A stretch of DNA of 64,000 nt from Enterobacter oligotrophicus (GTDB taxonomy: Bacteria > Pseudomonadota > Gammaproteobacteria > Enterobacterales > Enterobacteriaceae): contig NZ_AP019007.1 in NCBI RefSeq assembly GCF_009176645.1, positions 3,968,001 through 4,032,000 of the forward strand, given 5' to 3'. The notes below the pieces were generated by a model that worked only from the letters and a program-made list of their open reading frames with translations, made no database searches and was not told the origin of the DNA. Both the position numbers and the translations under genes were made by a program. Every line of letters begins with the position of its first letter. Positions within the stretch are counted from its first letter, which is position 1. Below, one piece after another: positions 8,367 to 17,665 of this stretch.

Positions 8367-9889
8367 TGATACACAGACGTTTACACCCTCTGATGATAAT
8401 GCTGCTGCTGGCGGGCTGCGCCGTTGGCCCGGACTATCAGCAGCCTGCGCCACCTGCCGTCACGCACTGGAACGACAAGGCCGACAGCGAGGTGAAATCG
8501 CAAACTACCTCCGCCGCGACCAACCCGCGCTGGTGGAAAACCTTCGGCTCTCCGCAGCTCGACAGCCTGGTTGAACGCGCCATCGCCGGAAATTTATCCC
8601 TGCAGCAAACGGTGCTGCGCATCGCCGGTGCGCGTGAGCAGATTAACCAGGCGGGCGGGGCGTTTTTCCCGTCGGTGAACGGCAATCTGCAGGCAACGCG
8701 CCAGCAGCTTGGGCTGGAAGGGGAGCTGAAATCCCACGGCGTGTATGACCAGCTGGATAATGTCGATCCTGAACTGCGGGGCGCGCTAGGCCCGCTGACG
8801 CAGCCGATTAACCTTTATCAGGGCAGCTTCGATGCGCAATGGGAAATCGACCTGTGGGGCAAGGTGCGCCGTCAGGTGGAAGCCGCCGAAGCGCAGCAGA
8901 AAGCGGCGATAGAGCAGCGTAACGACGCGCTGGTATCGCTGGAAGCCGAAGTGGCGCGGGCGTGGCTGCAACTTCGCGGTGCCCAGAGCATTATCGCGAC
9001 CCTGAATACCCAGATTGAAAGCGCGCAGCAGACGCTGGATCTCACCGAAAGCCGCCAGCGCGGCGGGCTGTCGCCACAGATGGATGTGGAAAATGCGCGG
9101 GCGCAACTGGGGAATCTTGAAGCGCAGCTGCCGCAGTATCAGGCGCAGGAGCGGCAGGCGATGAACGGGCTGGCGATCCTGCTCGGCAAGCCGCCGGGGG
9201 CGCTGGATGGTGAACTTCAGTCTGTGCAGCCGATGCCCGCGCTGCCGGATATCGTGCAAACGGGTATTCCGTCAACCCTGGCGCGCCGTCGCCCGGACGT
9301 GCGCGAAGCGGAGGCGAATCTTCATGCCGCGACGGCGCAGATCGGCGTTTCGGTGGCAGAGCTGTTCCCGAGTTTTACCCTTTCCGGGCAGTTTGGTCTG
9401 CGTAACAGCGAGAGCAACTGGCTGACCGACTGGAGCAGCCACTTTTACAGCTTCGGTCCGCAGGTCTCCATCCCCATCTTCCAGGGCGGGCGGCTGGTCT
9501 CCAGCGTGAAGGTCGCGCGTGCGCAGCAGGGTGCAGCGGTGCTGGACTATCGTCAGACGGTGCTCACCGCGCTCGGAGATGTCGAGAACGCGCTGGTCAG
9601 CTATCGTACCGATCAGCAGCGTGAAGCGGGGCTCGCGAAAACCATCGATGCGCTGCAAAACGCGTTTGATCTGGCGAGCGACAGCTACCGGCAGGGGATC
9701 GCCAGCTTTATTGACGTGCTGGACGCCCAACGCCAGCTGGCGCAGGCCGGGCAGCAGCGTGCGCAGGCGCAGGTACAAAGTGCGCTTGACCTGGTGGCGC
9801 TCTATAAAGCGCTCGGCGGCGGCTGGGAGCCGTATCAGCAGGTGCAATTACCGGATTACAAGGTCTTTGGCGACGCCCCGCGCGGATAA
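8366..9889 (+). CDS. NodT/TolC-like outer-membrane efflux lipoprotein
   Basis: Outer-membrane factor of 507 residues. A lipoprotein signal peptide ends in LLLAGC (acylated Cys18), followed by CAVGPDYQQPAPP, typical of the OprM/NodT family. Two outer-membrane efflux repeats follow, with the usual NPRWWKTFGSPQLDSLV, the coiled helices rich in Gln/Ala, and LARRRPDVREAEANL. Expected to trimerise into the exit duct for the two upstream subunits. The start ATG shares its A with the TGA of the transporter gene, and AGGAG lies just upstream. A dedicated outer-membrane partner makes this a self-contained pump, unlike E. coli EmrAB, which uses TolC. Confidence 0.93.
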   Translation: MIHRRLHPLMIMLLLAGCAVGPDYQQPAPPAVTHWNDKADSEVKSQTTSAATNPRWWKTFGSPQLDSLVERAIAGNLSLQQTVLRIAGAREQINQAGGAFFPSVNGNLQATRQQLGLEGELKSHGVYDQLDNVDPELRGALGPLTQPINLYQGSFDAQWEIDLWGKVRRQVEAAEAQQKAAIEQRNDALVSLEAEVARAWLQLRGAQSIIATLNTQIESAQQTLDLTESRQRGGLSPQMDVENARAQLGNLEAQLPQYQAQERQAMNGLAILLGKPPGALDGELQSVQPMPALPDIVQTGIPSTLARRRPDVREAEANLHAATAQIGVSVAELFPSFTLSGQFGLRNSESNWLTDWSSHFYSFGPQVSIPIFQGGRLVSSVKVARAQQGAAVLDYRQTVLTALGDVENALVSYRTDQQREAGLAKTIDALQNAFDLASDSYRQGIASFIDVLDAQRQLAQAGQQRAQAQVQSALDLVALYKALGGGWEPYQQVQLPDYKVFGDAPRG

Positions 9890-9992
9890 AATTCAGAGGA
9901 TTGGGCAAGAAACGGACAGGAACGCCACATTCGCGATGGCTGAGCGGGGGGTATAACTATCTGGAACCCAATCGACATGCGAGGAATACCTT

Positions 9993-11033
9993 ATGCGTTA
10001 TCAAAAACTGGGCAATACCGGTCTGTTCGTTTCTGAACTCAGCCTCGGCACCATGACCTTCGGCGGGGAAGGCGGCATATGGGGAAAAATTGGTCAATTG
10101 CAGCAGAGCGACGCCGAGCAACTGGTGGGCCGTGCTCTGGATGCCGGGATCAACTTTATCGACACCGCAAACGTCTACTCGGAAGGGCGCTCGGAAGAGA
10201 TCACTGGACAGGCGCTGAAGAACCTGAAAATTCCGCGTGAGAACGTGGTCGTGGCGACCAAAGTATTCGGTGAAACGGGCACGGCGGGGGTGAACTCGCG
10301 CGGCAGCTCGCGCTATCACATCATCAGCAGCGTGAAGGAGAGCCTGCGCCGTCTGCAGCTAGATCATATCGATCTCTATCAGTTACATGGTTTCGACCCC
10401 GCAACGCCGATCGAAGAGACGCTCTACGCGCTGGATAACCTGGTACAGCACGGTCACGTGCGCTACATCGGCGTCTCTAACTGGGCGGCGTGGCAGATTG
10501 CCAAAGCGCTGGGCATTTCCGAGCGTTTGGGACTGGCGCGTTTCGCGTCGCTGCAGGCGTATTATACCATCGCCGGGCGCGACCTGGAGCGTGAACTGGT
10601 GCCGATGATGCAGAGCGAAGGCGTCGGGTTAATGGTCTGGAGCCCATTGGCGGGCGGCCTGCTGAGCGGGAAATATGGCCGCGACGGACAGAGTGAAGCC
10701 GGTGGTCGCCGCCTGGAATTTGACTTCCCGCCAGTGGAAAAAGATCGTGCCTTCGACTGCGTGGACGTGATGCGCACAATTGCTGACAGCAAAGGCGTTT
10801 CCGTGGCGCAAATTGCCCTGGCGTGGCTGCTGCATCAGCAAGTGGTGACCAGCGTGATCATTGGCGCGAAACGCGTCGACCAACTGGATGACAACATTGC
10901 TGCAACCGGTATTCATTTAAGCGAAGACGAACTTAAGCAGCTTGATGCCGTCAGCGCGCTTCCACGCGAATATCCTGGCTGGATGCTGGAGCGTCAGGGT
11001 GAATACCGTCGTAATCAGCTCGCGCAACAATAA
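9993..11033 (+). CDS. Aldo/keto reductase
   Basis: NADPH-dependent oxidoreductase of 346 residues. The TIM-barrel AKR signatures are MRYQKLGNTGLFVSELSLGT at the start, DTANVYSEGRSEEI (catalytic Asp and Tyr), ATKVFG (Lys), and YQLHG (His), which together give the Asp-Tyr-Lys-His tetrad. GAKRVDQLDDNIAA is the nucleotide-binding C-terminal region. Physiological substrate is unknown; aldehydes or ketones are likely. It stands alone, 103 bases after the efflux operon, with a TATAACT-like -10 at 9952, and is followed by a REP-like repeat. Confidence 0.88.
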   Translation: MRYQKLGNTGLFVSELSLGTMTFGGEGGIWGKIGQLQQSDAEQLVGRALDAGINFIDTANVYSEGRSEEITGQALKNLKIPRENVVVATKVFGETGTAGVNSRGSSRYHIISSVKESLRRLQLDHIDLYQLHGFDPATPIEETLYALDNLVQHGHVRYIGVSNWAAWQIAKALGISERLGLARFASLQAYYTIAGRDLERELVPMMQSEGVGLMVWSPLAGGLLSGKYGRDGQSEAGGRRLEFDFPPVEKDRAFDCVDVMRTIADSKGVSVAQIALAWLLHQQVVTSVIIGAKRVDQLDDNIAATGIHLSEDELKQLDAVSALPREYPGWMLERQGEYRRNQLAQQ

Positions 11034-11052
11034 CCTTCCTTAGCTTTCATTA

Positions 11053-11085
11053 CCCCCGGTGGCGCTTCGCTTACCGGGGCTACGT
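11053..11085. repeat. REP-like palindrome
   Basis: Dyad CCCCCGGTGGCGCTTCGC..TTACCGGGGCTACG downstream of the aldo/keto reductase. It belongs to the same family as the units at 20891, 32586, 41061 and 46347. Confidence 0.7.
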
Positions 11086-11132
11086 TCCCTGGTCATTATT
11101 TCAATCCATCTCACAAAAAACGATCCTCCCCT

Positions 11133-11192
11133 TTGATCATCATTTCATCTTCGCCTATATGACTAGTCATGAGTTTTTAAATGACTAGTCAT
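11133..11192 (+). promoter_or_regulatory. Promoter with twin operators of the beta-glucoside operon
   Basis: Promoter TTGATC-17 bp-TATATG (11133-11161). Two identical perfect palindromes ATGACTAGTCAT lie at 11159-11170 and 11181-11192. Their centres are 22 bp apart (two helical turns). The first covers the end of the -10 box and the transcript start, the second the leader just before the ribosome site. The GntR protein encoded at the end of the operon is the obvious ligand (inference). Confidence 0.8.
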
Positions 11193-11205
11193 ATAGGGAG
11201 AGAGC

Positions 11206-12582
11206 ATGAACAATTCGCTGCCAGCCAATTTTTTATGGGGCAACTCGGTGTCCAGCATGCAGACGGAAGGGGCATGGAATGAGGGCGGGAAAGGCATGTC
11301 GGTGTACGACATTCGTGAAGCCGGAGAAAACATCTCCGACTGGAAAGTAGCGACCGATTCCTACCACCGTTATCGGGAAGATTTCGACCTGATGCAGGAT
11401 CTGGGCATGAACTGCTACCGCTTCCAGATCTCATGGAGCCGCGTCTGCCCGCAGGGCGACGGCGAGTTCAACGACGAAGGCATCGCGTTTTATGACCGCT
11501 TTATCGACGATCTCATTGCCCGCGGCATCGAGCCGATGATCTGTCTCTATCACTTTGATATGCCGCTGGCGCTGGCGCAGGAGTACAACGGCTTTAACGA
11601 TCGTCGCGTGATGGAGGCCTTTATCCGCTACGGCAAAAAGATGATCGACTGCTTCGGCGACCGTGTGAAGTACTGGCTGACCTTCAACGAGCAGAACATC
11701 TTCCATATGTCGGAAGCGTTCCGTATTTCCGGTTATATGAAAGGGGAGAAAACCCTGCGCGAGCTGTACGAGCTGCAGCACCATGCGATGGTGGCGCATA
11801 TGGCGCTGACCGAGTATCTGCACCAGACCAAACCGGGCCAACTGATGGGCGGTATGCTGGCGCACCAGCTGATCTACCCGGCCACCTGCAAACCGCGCGA
11901 TATCTTTTGCGCCCAGCAGTATGACGAATTCCTCAACCAGAACCTGCTGCGCGTCTTTGCCGGCCAGGGTTACAGCCCGGCAGTGATGGCGGTGGTTGAG
12001 CAGGAAGGTTTTGGCGATATCTATCGTGCCGGGGATTTAGCGCTACTGGCGCGCACCAAAAATGACTTCATGGCCTTCAGCTACTACGCCAGTAAAACGC
12101 TGGACAGTGACGCTATTCCGGAAGGCACGCCAGTCAACTATTACCTGCTGCACGGCGAGAAGAACAACCCGTACCTGAAAGCGACCGAGTGGAACTGGCA
12201 GATCGATCCGCTGGGCTTTCGCACCATCATCACCCGCTACGCCAACGACTGGCGCATGCCAGTGTTCCCGATTGAAAACGGTATCGGGGTCATTGAGTCC
12301 TGGGACGGCGTGAACCCGATTGAAGACACCTACCGAATCGACTATCACCGGGCGCATATCGACGCCATGAAAGCGGCGATGTTCGAGGATGGCGCAGAGG
12401 TCATTGGCTATCTCGGCTGGGGCTTAATCGACATTCTCAGCTCGCAGGGTGACATGCGCAAGCGCTACGGTGTGGTCTATGTCAACCGTGAAAACCATGA
12501 CCTGAAAGACTTAAAGCGTGTGCCGAAGAAAAGCTACGCCTGGTTGAAACAGGTTATTCATACCAACGGACGCGAGATGTAA
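11206..12582 (+). CDS. 6-phospho-beta-glucosidase (GH1)
   Basis: Cytoplasmic family-1 glycosidase of 458 residues that hydrolyses phosphorylated beta-glucosides delivered by a PTS. The start has FLWGNSVSSMQTEGAW. The acid/base Glu162 is in TFNEQN, and the nucleophile Glu357 is in IENGIG. The usual acid/base motif is TFNEP or TxNE; the Gln after Glu162 is a mild variation. Next comes a PTS EIIC gene 51 bp downstream, and a GntR regulator closes the operon. Initiation uses AGGGAGAG just before the ATG. Confidence 0.92.
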   Translation: MNNSLPANFLWGNSVSSMQTEGAWNEGGKGMSVYDIREAGENISDWKVATDSYHRYREDFDLMQDLGMNCYRFQISWSRVCPQGDGEFNDEGIAFYDRFIDDLIARGIEPMICLYHFDMPLALAQEYNGFNDRRVMEAFIRYGKKMIDCFGDRVKYWLTFNEQNIFHMSEAFRISGYMKGEKTLRELYELQHHAMVAHMALTEYLHQTKPGQLMGGMLAHQLIYPATCKPRDIFCAQQYDEFLNQNLLRVFAGQGYSPAVMAVVEQEGFGDIYRAGDLALLARTKNDFMAFSYYASKTLDSDAIPEGTPVNYYLLHGEKNNPYLKATEWNWQIDPLGFRTIITRYANDWRMPVFPIENGIGVIESWDGVNPIEDTYRIDYHRAHIDAMKAAMFEDGAEVIGYLGWGLIDILSSQGDMRKRYGVVYVNRENHDLKDLKRVPKKSYAWLKQVIHTNGREM

Positions 12583-12633
12583 GCCGTACGCTGCCGGGCC
12601 GTTTTTGTGACTGATTGATGGGAAACATCCGCT

Positions 12634-13956
12634 ATGTCTGATACAAAAATAACACCGCATATGCAGTCCTTTGTCGACAGATTTGTAGAGTTCTCGGCGC
12701 GCCTGGCAAACCAGGTGCATCTTCGCTCCTTGCGCGATGCCTTCGCCACGGTGATGCCGATTTTCATCCTCGCCGGATTAGCGGTGCTGGTGAACAACGT
12801 GGTGTTTCCGTGGATCTTTGAAGGCGACACGCTCACGCAGTTTAAGGTGTGGGGCGAGGCGATTATCAACGGCACGCTGAACATCGCCGCGCTGTTGCTG
12901 GCCCCGATGATTGCCTGGTCTCTGGCGCGTAACAAAGATTTCGACAATCCGGTCTCGGCAGTGGTTATCGCCGTCAGCAGCTTTATTATCATGATGCCGA
13001 TGCGCCTGCAGTTGACGCCCGTCGGCAGCGATGCGGCGGTCAACGTTACGCAAGTGCTGACATTCGCCAATATCGGCTCCACCGGCATTTTCGCCGGGGT
13101 GCTGATTGGGTTACTTTCAACAGAGCTGTTTATCGCCATTTCGCGGCTCAGGGCGCTGCACATCTCACTGGGGGAAAATGTGCCTCCGGCGGTAAGCAAA
13201 TCCTTTACCGCGCTGATCCCGACCATTCTCACGCTTTCTCTGTTTGCGGTGCTGGCGGCAGTGCTGGCAAATGTGTTGCATACGGATTTAATCCATCTGA
13301 TCACCACGTTTATTCAACAACCGCTGCGGCTGATTAATACCAGCCTGCCGGGGACGATTTTCATTTACAGCTTTGGTAACTTCCTGTTCACGCTCGGTAT
13401 TCATCAGTCGGTGGTTAACAGCGTGGTTCTGGAGCCGCTCCTGCTGATTAACACTAACGAAAATATGCTGGCCTTCGCCAACGGTCAGCCGATTCCGCAT
13501 ATCATTAATAATATCTTTGTGCCGACGTTTGGTATGGTGGGCGGCACCGGCAGTACCATCTCGCTGCTGATTGCCATTTTTATCTTCTCGCGGCAACAAT
13601 CGGCGAAGCAGGTGGCGCGCTTATCGCTGGCACCGGGTCTGTTTAACATTAACGAGCCGGTAATTTTCGGCCTGCCGATTGTCTTTAACCTGCCGCTAAT
13701 GATCCCGTTTGTGCTGTTGCCTGCCATTGGTATCTATTTTGCCTGGCTCTGCACCACGCTGGGGTTGATGTCGCGCTGTGTGGTGATGATCCCATGGACC
13801 ACACCGCCCGTTCTTAGCGCCTGGCTGGCGACGGCGGGGGACTGGCGGGCAGTGGTGGTGCAGTTGGCAATCATTACATTTGGTGTATTCTTCTACCTGC
13901 CTTTCCTCAAAATAGCCGAGAGAGTGGCATTGAAAAATAGCGGGACAGCAAACTAA
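12634..13956 (+). CDS. PTS EIIC component, lactose/cellobiose family
   Basis: Membrane permease of a sugar phosphotransferase system, 440 residues with about ten hydrophobic segments. Typical EIIC stretches are LRSLRDAFATVMPIFILAG near residue 30 and the substrate-site region LFNINEPVIFGLPIVFNLP near residue 335. There is no EIIA or EIIB domain in the protein and no such gene nearby, so phosphate must come from subunits encoded elsewhere. It lies between the phospho-glucosidase and the regulator in one operon, which points to a beta-glucoside such as cellobiose or an aryl-glucoside. Confidence 0.9.
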   Translation: MSDTKITPHMQSFVDRFVEFSARLANQVHLRSLRDAFATVMPIFILAGLAVLVNNVVFPWIFEGDTLTQFKVWGEAIINGTLNIAALLLAPMIAWSLARNKDFDNPVSAVVIAVSSFIIMMPMRLQLTPVGSDAAVNVTQVLTFANIGSTGIFAGVLIGLLSTELFIAISRLRALHISLGENVPPAVSKSFTALIPTILTLSLFAVLAAVLANVLHTDLIHLITTFIQQPLRLINTSLPGTIFIYSFGNFLFTLGIHQSVVNSVVLEPLLLINTNENMLAFANGQPIPHIINNIFVPTFGMVGGTGSTISLLIAIFIFSRQQSAKQVARLSLAPGLFNINEPVIFGLPIVFNLPLMIPFVLLPAIGIYFAWLCTTLGLMSRCVVMIPWTTPPVLSAWLATAGDWRAVVVQLAIITFGVFFYLPFLKIAERVALKNSGTAN

Positions 13957-13972
13957 TCAGAAGGGAAGGACG

Positions 13973-14689
13973 ATGGCGGCGAAGTACATCACCATAGCGC
14001 GGGAAATTAAAAAACGCATTATCAGCCAGCAATATGCCGCCAATGAACCGCTGCCGGACCAGTTTGCGCTGGCGGCGGAGTTCAGTACCAGCCGGATGAC
14101 CATTCAGCAGGCGATGCGCCAGTTGATCGTTGAAGGGCTGGTTTATACCCGTCAGGGGCAGGGAACCTTTATTCGAAAAAACTTCCTGCAATTGTCGCAG
14201 TGGGATCTCTCCGGCAGCGACTATTTTGGCGCGACGAAAACCTGGGAACATCTGGGGACGGTAAGCAGTCAGGTGGTCCATTTCGAGCTGCGCTTCCCGA
14301 ACGAGAAAGAGCAGGCCTCGCTGATGATAAATGCGGATACACCGATCTATGATTTCATTCGTCTGCGCCTGCTAAACGGCGAGCCGATGTCGCTGGATTC
14401 CACGGTGATGCCGCTCAACCTGGTGCCTGGTCTGAATAAAAGCCACCTTGAAGGCTCGGTATTTCAGTACGTTCAGGAGACGCTGGGGTTGAAAATTATG
14501 GGCTCCTATCGCGTAGTGCGCGCGTTAAAGCCGAATGCGCTGGATATGCAGCACCTGATTTGCGAGCAAAGCGATCCGGTGCTGGAGGTGGAGCAGGTGA
14601 TCTATCTTGAAGATGGTACGCCGCTGGAGTATGCCCACTGCCACTATCGGTACGACCACGGCGGGATCGTGATCGTGAATAACGGATAA
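13973..14689 (+). CDS. GntR-family (HutC subfamily) regulator
   Basis: A 238-residue regulator. The N-terminal winged helix-turn-helix (residues 1-70, with FALAAEFSTSRMTIQQAMRQLIVEGL) is followed by a UTRA ligand-binding domain (about residues 90-235). It is the last gene of the operon, 16 bp after EIIC, so it probably controls its own transcription through the paired palindromes at 11159-11192. Likely effector is a phosphorylated beta-glucoside (inference from the operon). Confidence 0.9.
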   Translation: MAAKYITIAREIKKRIISQQYAANEPLPDQFALAAEFSTSRMTIQQAMRQLIVEGLVYTRQGQGTFIRKNFLQLSQWDLSGSDYFGATKTWEHLGTVSSQVVHFELRFPNEKEQASLMINADTPIYDFIRLRLLNGEPMSLDSTVMPLNLVPGLNKSHLEGSVFQYVQETLGLKIMGSYRVVRALKPNALDMQHLICEQSDPVLEVEQVIYLEDGTPLEYAHCHYRYDHGGIVIVNNG

Positions 14690-14719
14690 AAAAAAGCGGG
14701 CATCGAAGCCCGCTTTTTT
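14690..14719. terminator. Bidirectional terminator between gntR and ldtB
   Basis: GCGGGC-ATCGAA-GCCCGC hairpin flanked by an A-run on the left and a T-run on the right, usable by both convergent genes. Confidence 0.92.
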
Positions 14720-14731
14720 AATGTTTCGCGA

Positions 14732-15652
14732 TTAATTCAAACGCACCGGCATACCGGAACGGTTCTGAATCGCCTGATCAACCACGGCCGTTTCGACATC
14801 CGGCTGAGAGGTGACGGTCTGTACCGCACTGGTCAGATTAATCGGTACGATTTCGTTGTTGTTAATCTGGTCTTCGCTGGTGGACAGCGGGTTGTGTACT
14901 TCGATGTAACGGCTACCGTCCGGTTCGGAGGTCGCTTTAACCGGTTCGTTAATGAACTGGACGCGGGTGCCGACCGGCACGTTTTCGAACAGGAACTTGA
15001 TGTCGTCGTTACGCAGACGCACACAGCCGTGGCTGACGCGCAGGCCGATACCGAAGTTAGCGTTAGTGCCGTGGATGGCATACAGACGACCAATGTACAG
15101 CGCGTACAGACCCATAGGGTTATCCGGGCCTGCAGGCACAACGGCCGGCAGCGGTTCACCCGCCGCGATGTATTCTGCGTGCATTTTGGCCGTTGGGGTC
15201 CAGGTTGGGCCTGCTTTCTTACGCTCCACTTTGGTCGTCCAGTTCAGCGGGGTGTCTTTGCCCAACTGGCCGATACCGATTGGCAGCACGATCACGGTGT
15301 TGGTGCCTTTCGGGTAGTAGTACAGACGCATTTCCGCGCTGTTGATCACGATACCTTCATGTACGGTATCCGGCAGGATCAACTGCTGAGGAATGTTCAG
15401 CACCGTACCGGCTTTTGGCAGATACGGGTCAACGCCTGGGTTGGCTTCCAGCATGTTAGACAGACCGAGCTGGTACTGTGCAGCGAAGTATTCCAGTGGC
15501 TGAGAGTTGCCTTCCGGCACAATCACCACCTGGTTTTGACCCACCAGACGGCTACCGTCTGTCGGCAGGGGATACGTCACCGCAGACGCGGTCTTACAAA
15601 AACCTACTACGGCTAACGCCGCCGCAAAAAGCGTTGTTAATTTCATGTTCAT
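14732..15652 (-). CDS. ldtB: LdtB (YbiS), L,D-transpeptidase
   Basis: Periplasmic enzyme that attaches Braun lipoprotein to peptidoglycan. 306 residues: signal peptide ending TASA (about 24 residues), a LysM-like region ([23 protein letters not shown]), then the YkuD catalytic domain with [11 protein letters not shown] and SHGCVRLRN, whose Cys is the nucleophile. The sequence is very close to E. coli YbiS along its whole length. In E. coli ldtB follows ybiR directly; here about 9 kb of extra genes separate them. Confidence 0.96.
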   Translation of the reverse strand: MNMKLTTLFAAALAVVGFCKTASAVTYPLPTDGSRLVGQNQVVIVPEGNSQPLEYFAAQYQLGLSNMLEANPGVDPYLPKAGTVLNIPQQLILPDTVHEGIVINSAEMRLYYYPKGTNTVIVLPIGIGQLGKDTPLNWTTKVERKKAGPTWTPTAKMHAEYIAAGEPLPAVVPAGPDNPMGLYALYIGRLYAIHGTNANFGIGLRVSHGCVRLRNDDIKFLFENVPVGTRVQFINEPVKATSEPDGSRYIEVHNPLSTSEDQINNNEIVPINLTSAVQTVTSQPDVETAVVDQAIQNRSGMPVRLN

Positions 15653-16151
15653 GTTGTGCGAGGTATCTGAGCCACTCTGGCGATTGGTTGAATAAGTCTG
15701 AATCTGTGATGGGAGCGCATTATATGTGCATTCCCGCTAACAGGGAATTCAGATGTGTACGAAATCACATTTTTTTCGAATTTGTTAAAGTTTAGTGGAT
15801 AGTCGCAACACGGGATCTCAATTCGGAATTGTGGCATAAGGCTGTGTTTATCGCACTTTCACTGCCATCTCCGTGTTAGTTATCAGCAACGTCACACTCT
15901 CCTCGATTTTTGACACATAAGCAAAATTGGAGCACTGGCTCGTAGCCAGGCGCATATGCCTGTGAGTTCATTCTCCGCATGAGCGCTGAAGCGTGATGGG
16001 AACGGTAGAGAGTTTATCATGGGCACTTACAATCGGTTTAGCAGGAGCCAGATGCGGTTTAAAATATCCTTTAAGTAAAGGGTATATTTGCTAATCTATT
16101 GATAATTATATTGTTAGCCTTAAATGATGATCTTGCATCATCGTGCCTTTG
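15653..16151. other. ldtB upstream region / left flank of restriction island
   Basis: About 500 bp with no convincing gene. The first 130 bp are the ldtB promoter region and the rest becomes more AT-rich toward the restriction genes. A short hairpin GATGAT-CTTGC-ATCATC sits at 16126-16142. I recognised no tRNA, attachment site or direct repeat that would mark an insertion point. Confidence 0.5.
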
Positions 16152-16199
16152 CTAAGTAATCCTTAGTGAAATTGTATCTATAAACTAAGAAAATCTTAG
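16152..16199. promoter_or_regulatory. Twin controller-protein boxes (C-boxes)
   Basis: Two palindromes of the form CTAAG-N5-CTTAG: 16152-16166 and 16185-16199, with exactly 18 bp between them, just upstream of the controller gene start at 16224. This is the operator architecture described for the Csp231I controller protein, where two dimers bind to switch its own promoter. Confidence 0.9.
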
Positions 16200-16223
16200 T
16201 GAAAGAATTGGGCTGAGGTTTTT

Positions 16224-16517
16224 ATGCTTATAAAAAGGCTGAAAGAAGCACGTCTTAGGGCAGGGCTTTCCCAGGAAAAACTGGGGATACTTGCTGGCAT
16301 TGATGAGGCTTCAGCCAGTGCAAGAATGAACCAATATGAGAGAGGAAAGCACGCGCCTGATTACGAAATGGCTAATAGATTAGCGAAGGTGCTGCAAGTT
16401 CCCGTTTCCTACTTTTATACACAGGAAGACGATCTGGCACAGGTGATTTTAAAATGGAGTGAATTAAGTGAATCAGAAAGAAAGACATTTCTACTTTCTG
16501 ATAAAGACGAGGACTGA
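16224..16517 (+). CDS. C protein, controller of a Csp231I-like restriction system
   Basis: Small XRE-type helix-turn-helix regulator of 97 residues (MLIKRLKEARLRAGLSQEKL at the start, HTH about residues 13-55). It closely resembles C.Csp231I, a 98-residue controller. Such proteins activate, then repress, their own gene and the nuclease gene, delaying nuclease until the DNA is methylated. The twin boxes lie 25 bp upstream and the nuclease follows 41 bp downstream in the same direction. Base composition is much more AT-rich than the backbone. Confidence 0.9.
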   Translation: MLIKRLKEARLRAGLSQEKLGILAGIDEASASARMNQYERGKHAPDYEMANRLAKVLQVPVSYFYTQEDDLAQVILKWSELSESERKTFLLSDKDED

Positions 16518-16558
16518 ATAAGTAAAATTCTAATTTATAATAATCACAGGAATGAATC

Positions 16559-17665
16559 ATGATGAAAGTAGTAAAAATGGTGAAGATCCCGCCTTTAGCT
16601 CAAGATGATGATTTGGAGTTTGAGGCGCTATCAGAAAAAGGCCAGGTCGGTCATATAAATAAATCTATAGCTCATTGGTTTAGTGATTATTATGCAGGTT
16701 ATAGTAATCGTTTTAATAGTTATGAATATATACAAAATTATATTCAAAAGGAGCATTTAAATTGGGATTTTGCTCCTAATACTAATGTGATTGCGACAAA
16801 ATTTTCTGCCCAGTTGAGATCGTTATCTTTAAAGGATTTCTCATTTTTACTGTGTCATACTGGTTATATACCCGAAATATATAAAGCTGACTCAAGCCAG
16901 GAGACACTTTACTCTAAATTAGTTGAAGCAATGGTGAATGAGTGGGCTATTCGAATGGGTTTTATCTATTCATCATTGCCTACTCAGAAATCAAGTAAAG
17001 AAGATATTACTATTTCGGATGGGAACAATATTATTGTTGCTGATGCTAAATCTTACCGTTTAGGAAGAAGCCAGGCTGCGCCAAATGTAAAAGATGCACT
17101 CAAAAAAGGAGATATCGCAAAGTGGTTGGCGTATTATGATCAATCCAGGTATAACCGTATCGGTGGGCTTGTAGCATTTCCATCACAACATGACTGGAAG
17201 AACGGAAGTGATTTTTATCTATATTTGACAGATAAAAGTTCTCCAATCATCATGTTGTTTTATGAGCATATGGCTTTTATGCTATTAGCAGGCATGAATA
17301 AAGATGATTTGTTGGGCTTTTATCGTAATCATAAAGACATTTTCCCGAATGAAGTATTTAATAAAGTTGGATCAAGAAAAATATATTTTGATAAGTTAGA
17401 ACAACATTTGCTTAATTGTGGAAAATTAAAATGGTCTGAGTTCTCAGAAACTGCTGACGTAATAGCAAGCGAAAAAGCTACATCAACACTTTTATCGTTA
17501 AATAATTTCCTGACAGAGGAAAAAGCGAGGGCTCTTACATGGGCCGAGTCTCTTTCTGCTGATGAGGCAAAAAGGCAGCTAGCTGATATAAAATATCAGC
17601 TAGGCAATCAACATCTTTTAAGGCAAAGAGATAATATTAGTTTTTTCAGGAAGCTAATCAAATAA
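16559..17665 (+). CDS. HindIII/Csp231I-type restriction endonuclease
   Basis: Type II nuclease candidate of 368 residues. The core PD-(D/E)XK-type site is EDITISDGNNIIVADAKSYR: Asp149 and the D-A-K triad (Asp162, Lys164), followed by SYRLGRSQ, which resembles the HindIII active-site segment. Recognition of AAGCTT is inferred from this resemblance and from the methylase and controller. It lies downstream of the controller gene. Its 3' end overlaps the convergent methylase by 12 bp. Codon use and AT content mark it as acquired. Two adjacent ATGs (16559 and 16562) are possible starts; AGGA precedes both. Confidence 0.85.
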   Translation: MMKVVKMVKIPPLAQDDDLEFEALSEKGQVGHINKSIAHWFSDYYAGYSNRFNSYEYIQNYIQKEHLNWDFAPNTNVIATKFSAQLRSLSLKDFSFLLCHTGYIPEIYKADSSQETLYSKLVEAMVNEWAIRMGFIYSSLPTQKSSKEDITISDGNNIIVADAKSYRLGRSQAAPNVKDALKKGDIAKWLAYYDQSRYNRIGGLVAFPSQHDWKNGSDFYLYLTDKSSPIIMLFYEHMAFMLLAGMNKDDLLGFYRNHKDIFPNEVFNKVGSRKIYFDKLEQHLLNCGKLKWSEFSETADVIASEKATSTLLSLNNFLTEEKARALTWAESLSADEAKRQLADIKYQLGNQHLLRQRDNISFFRKLIK

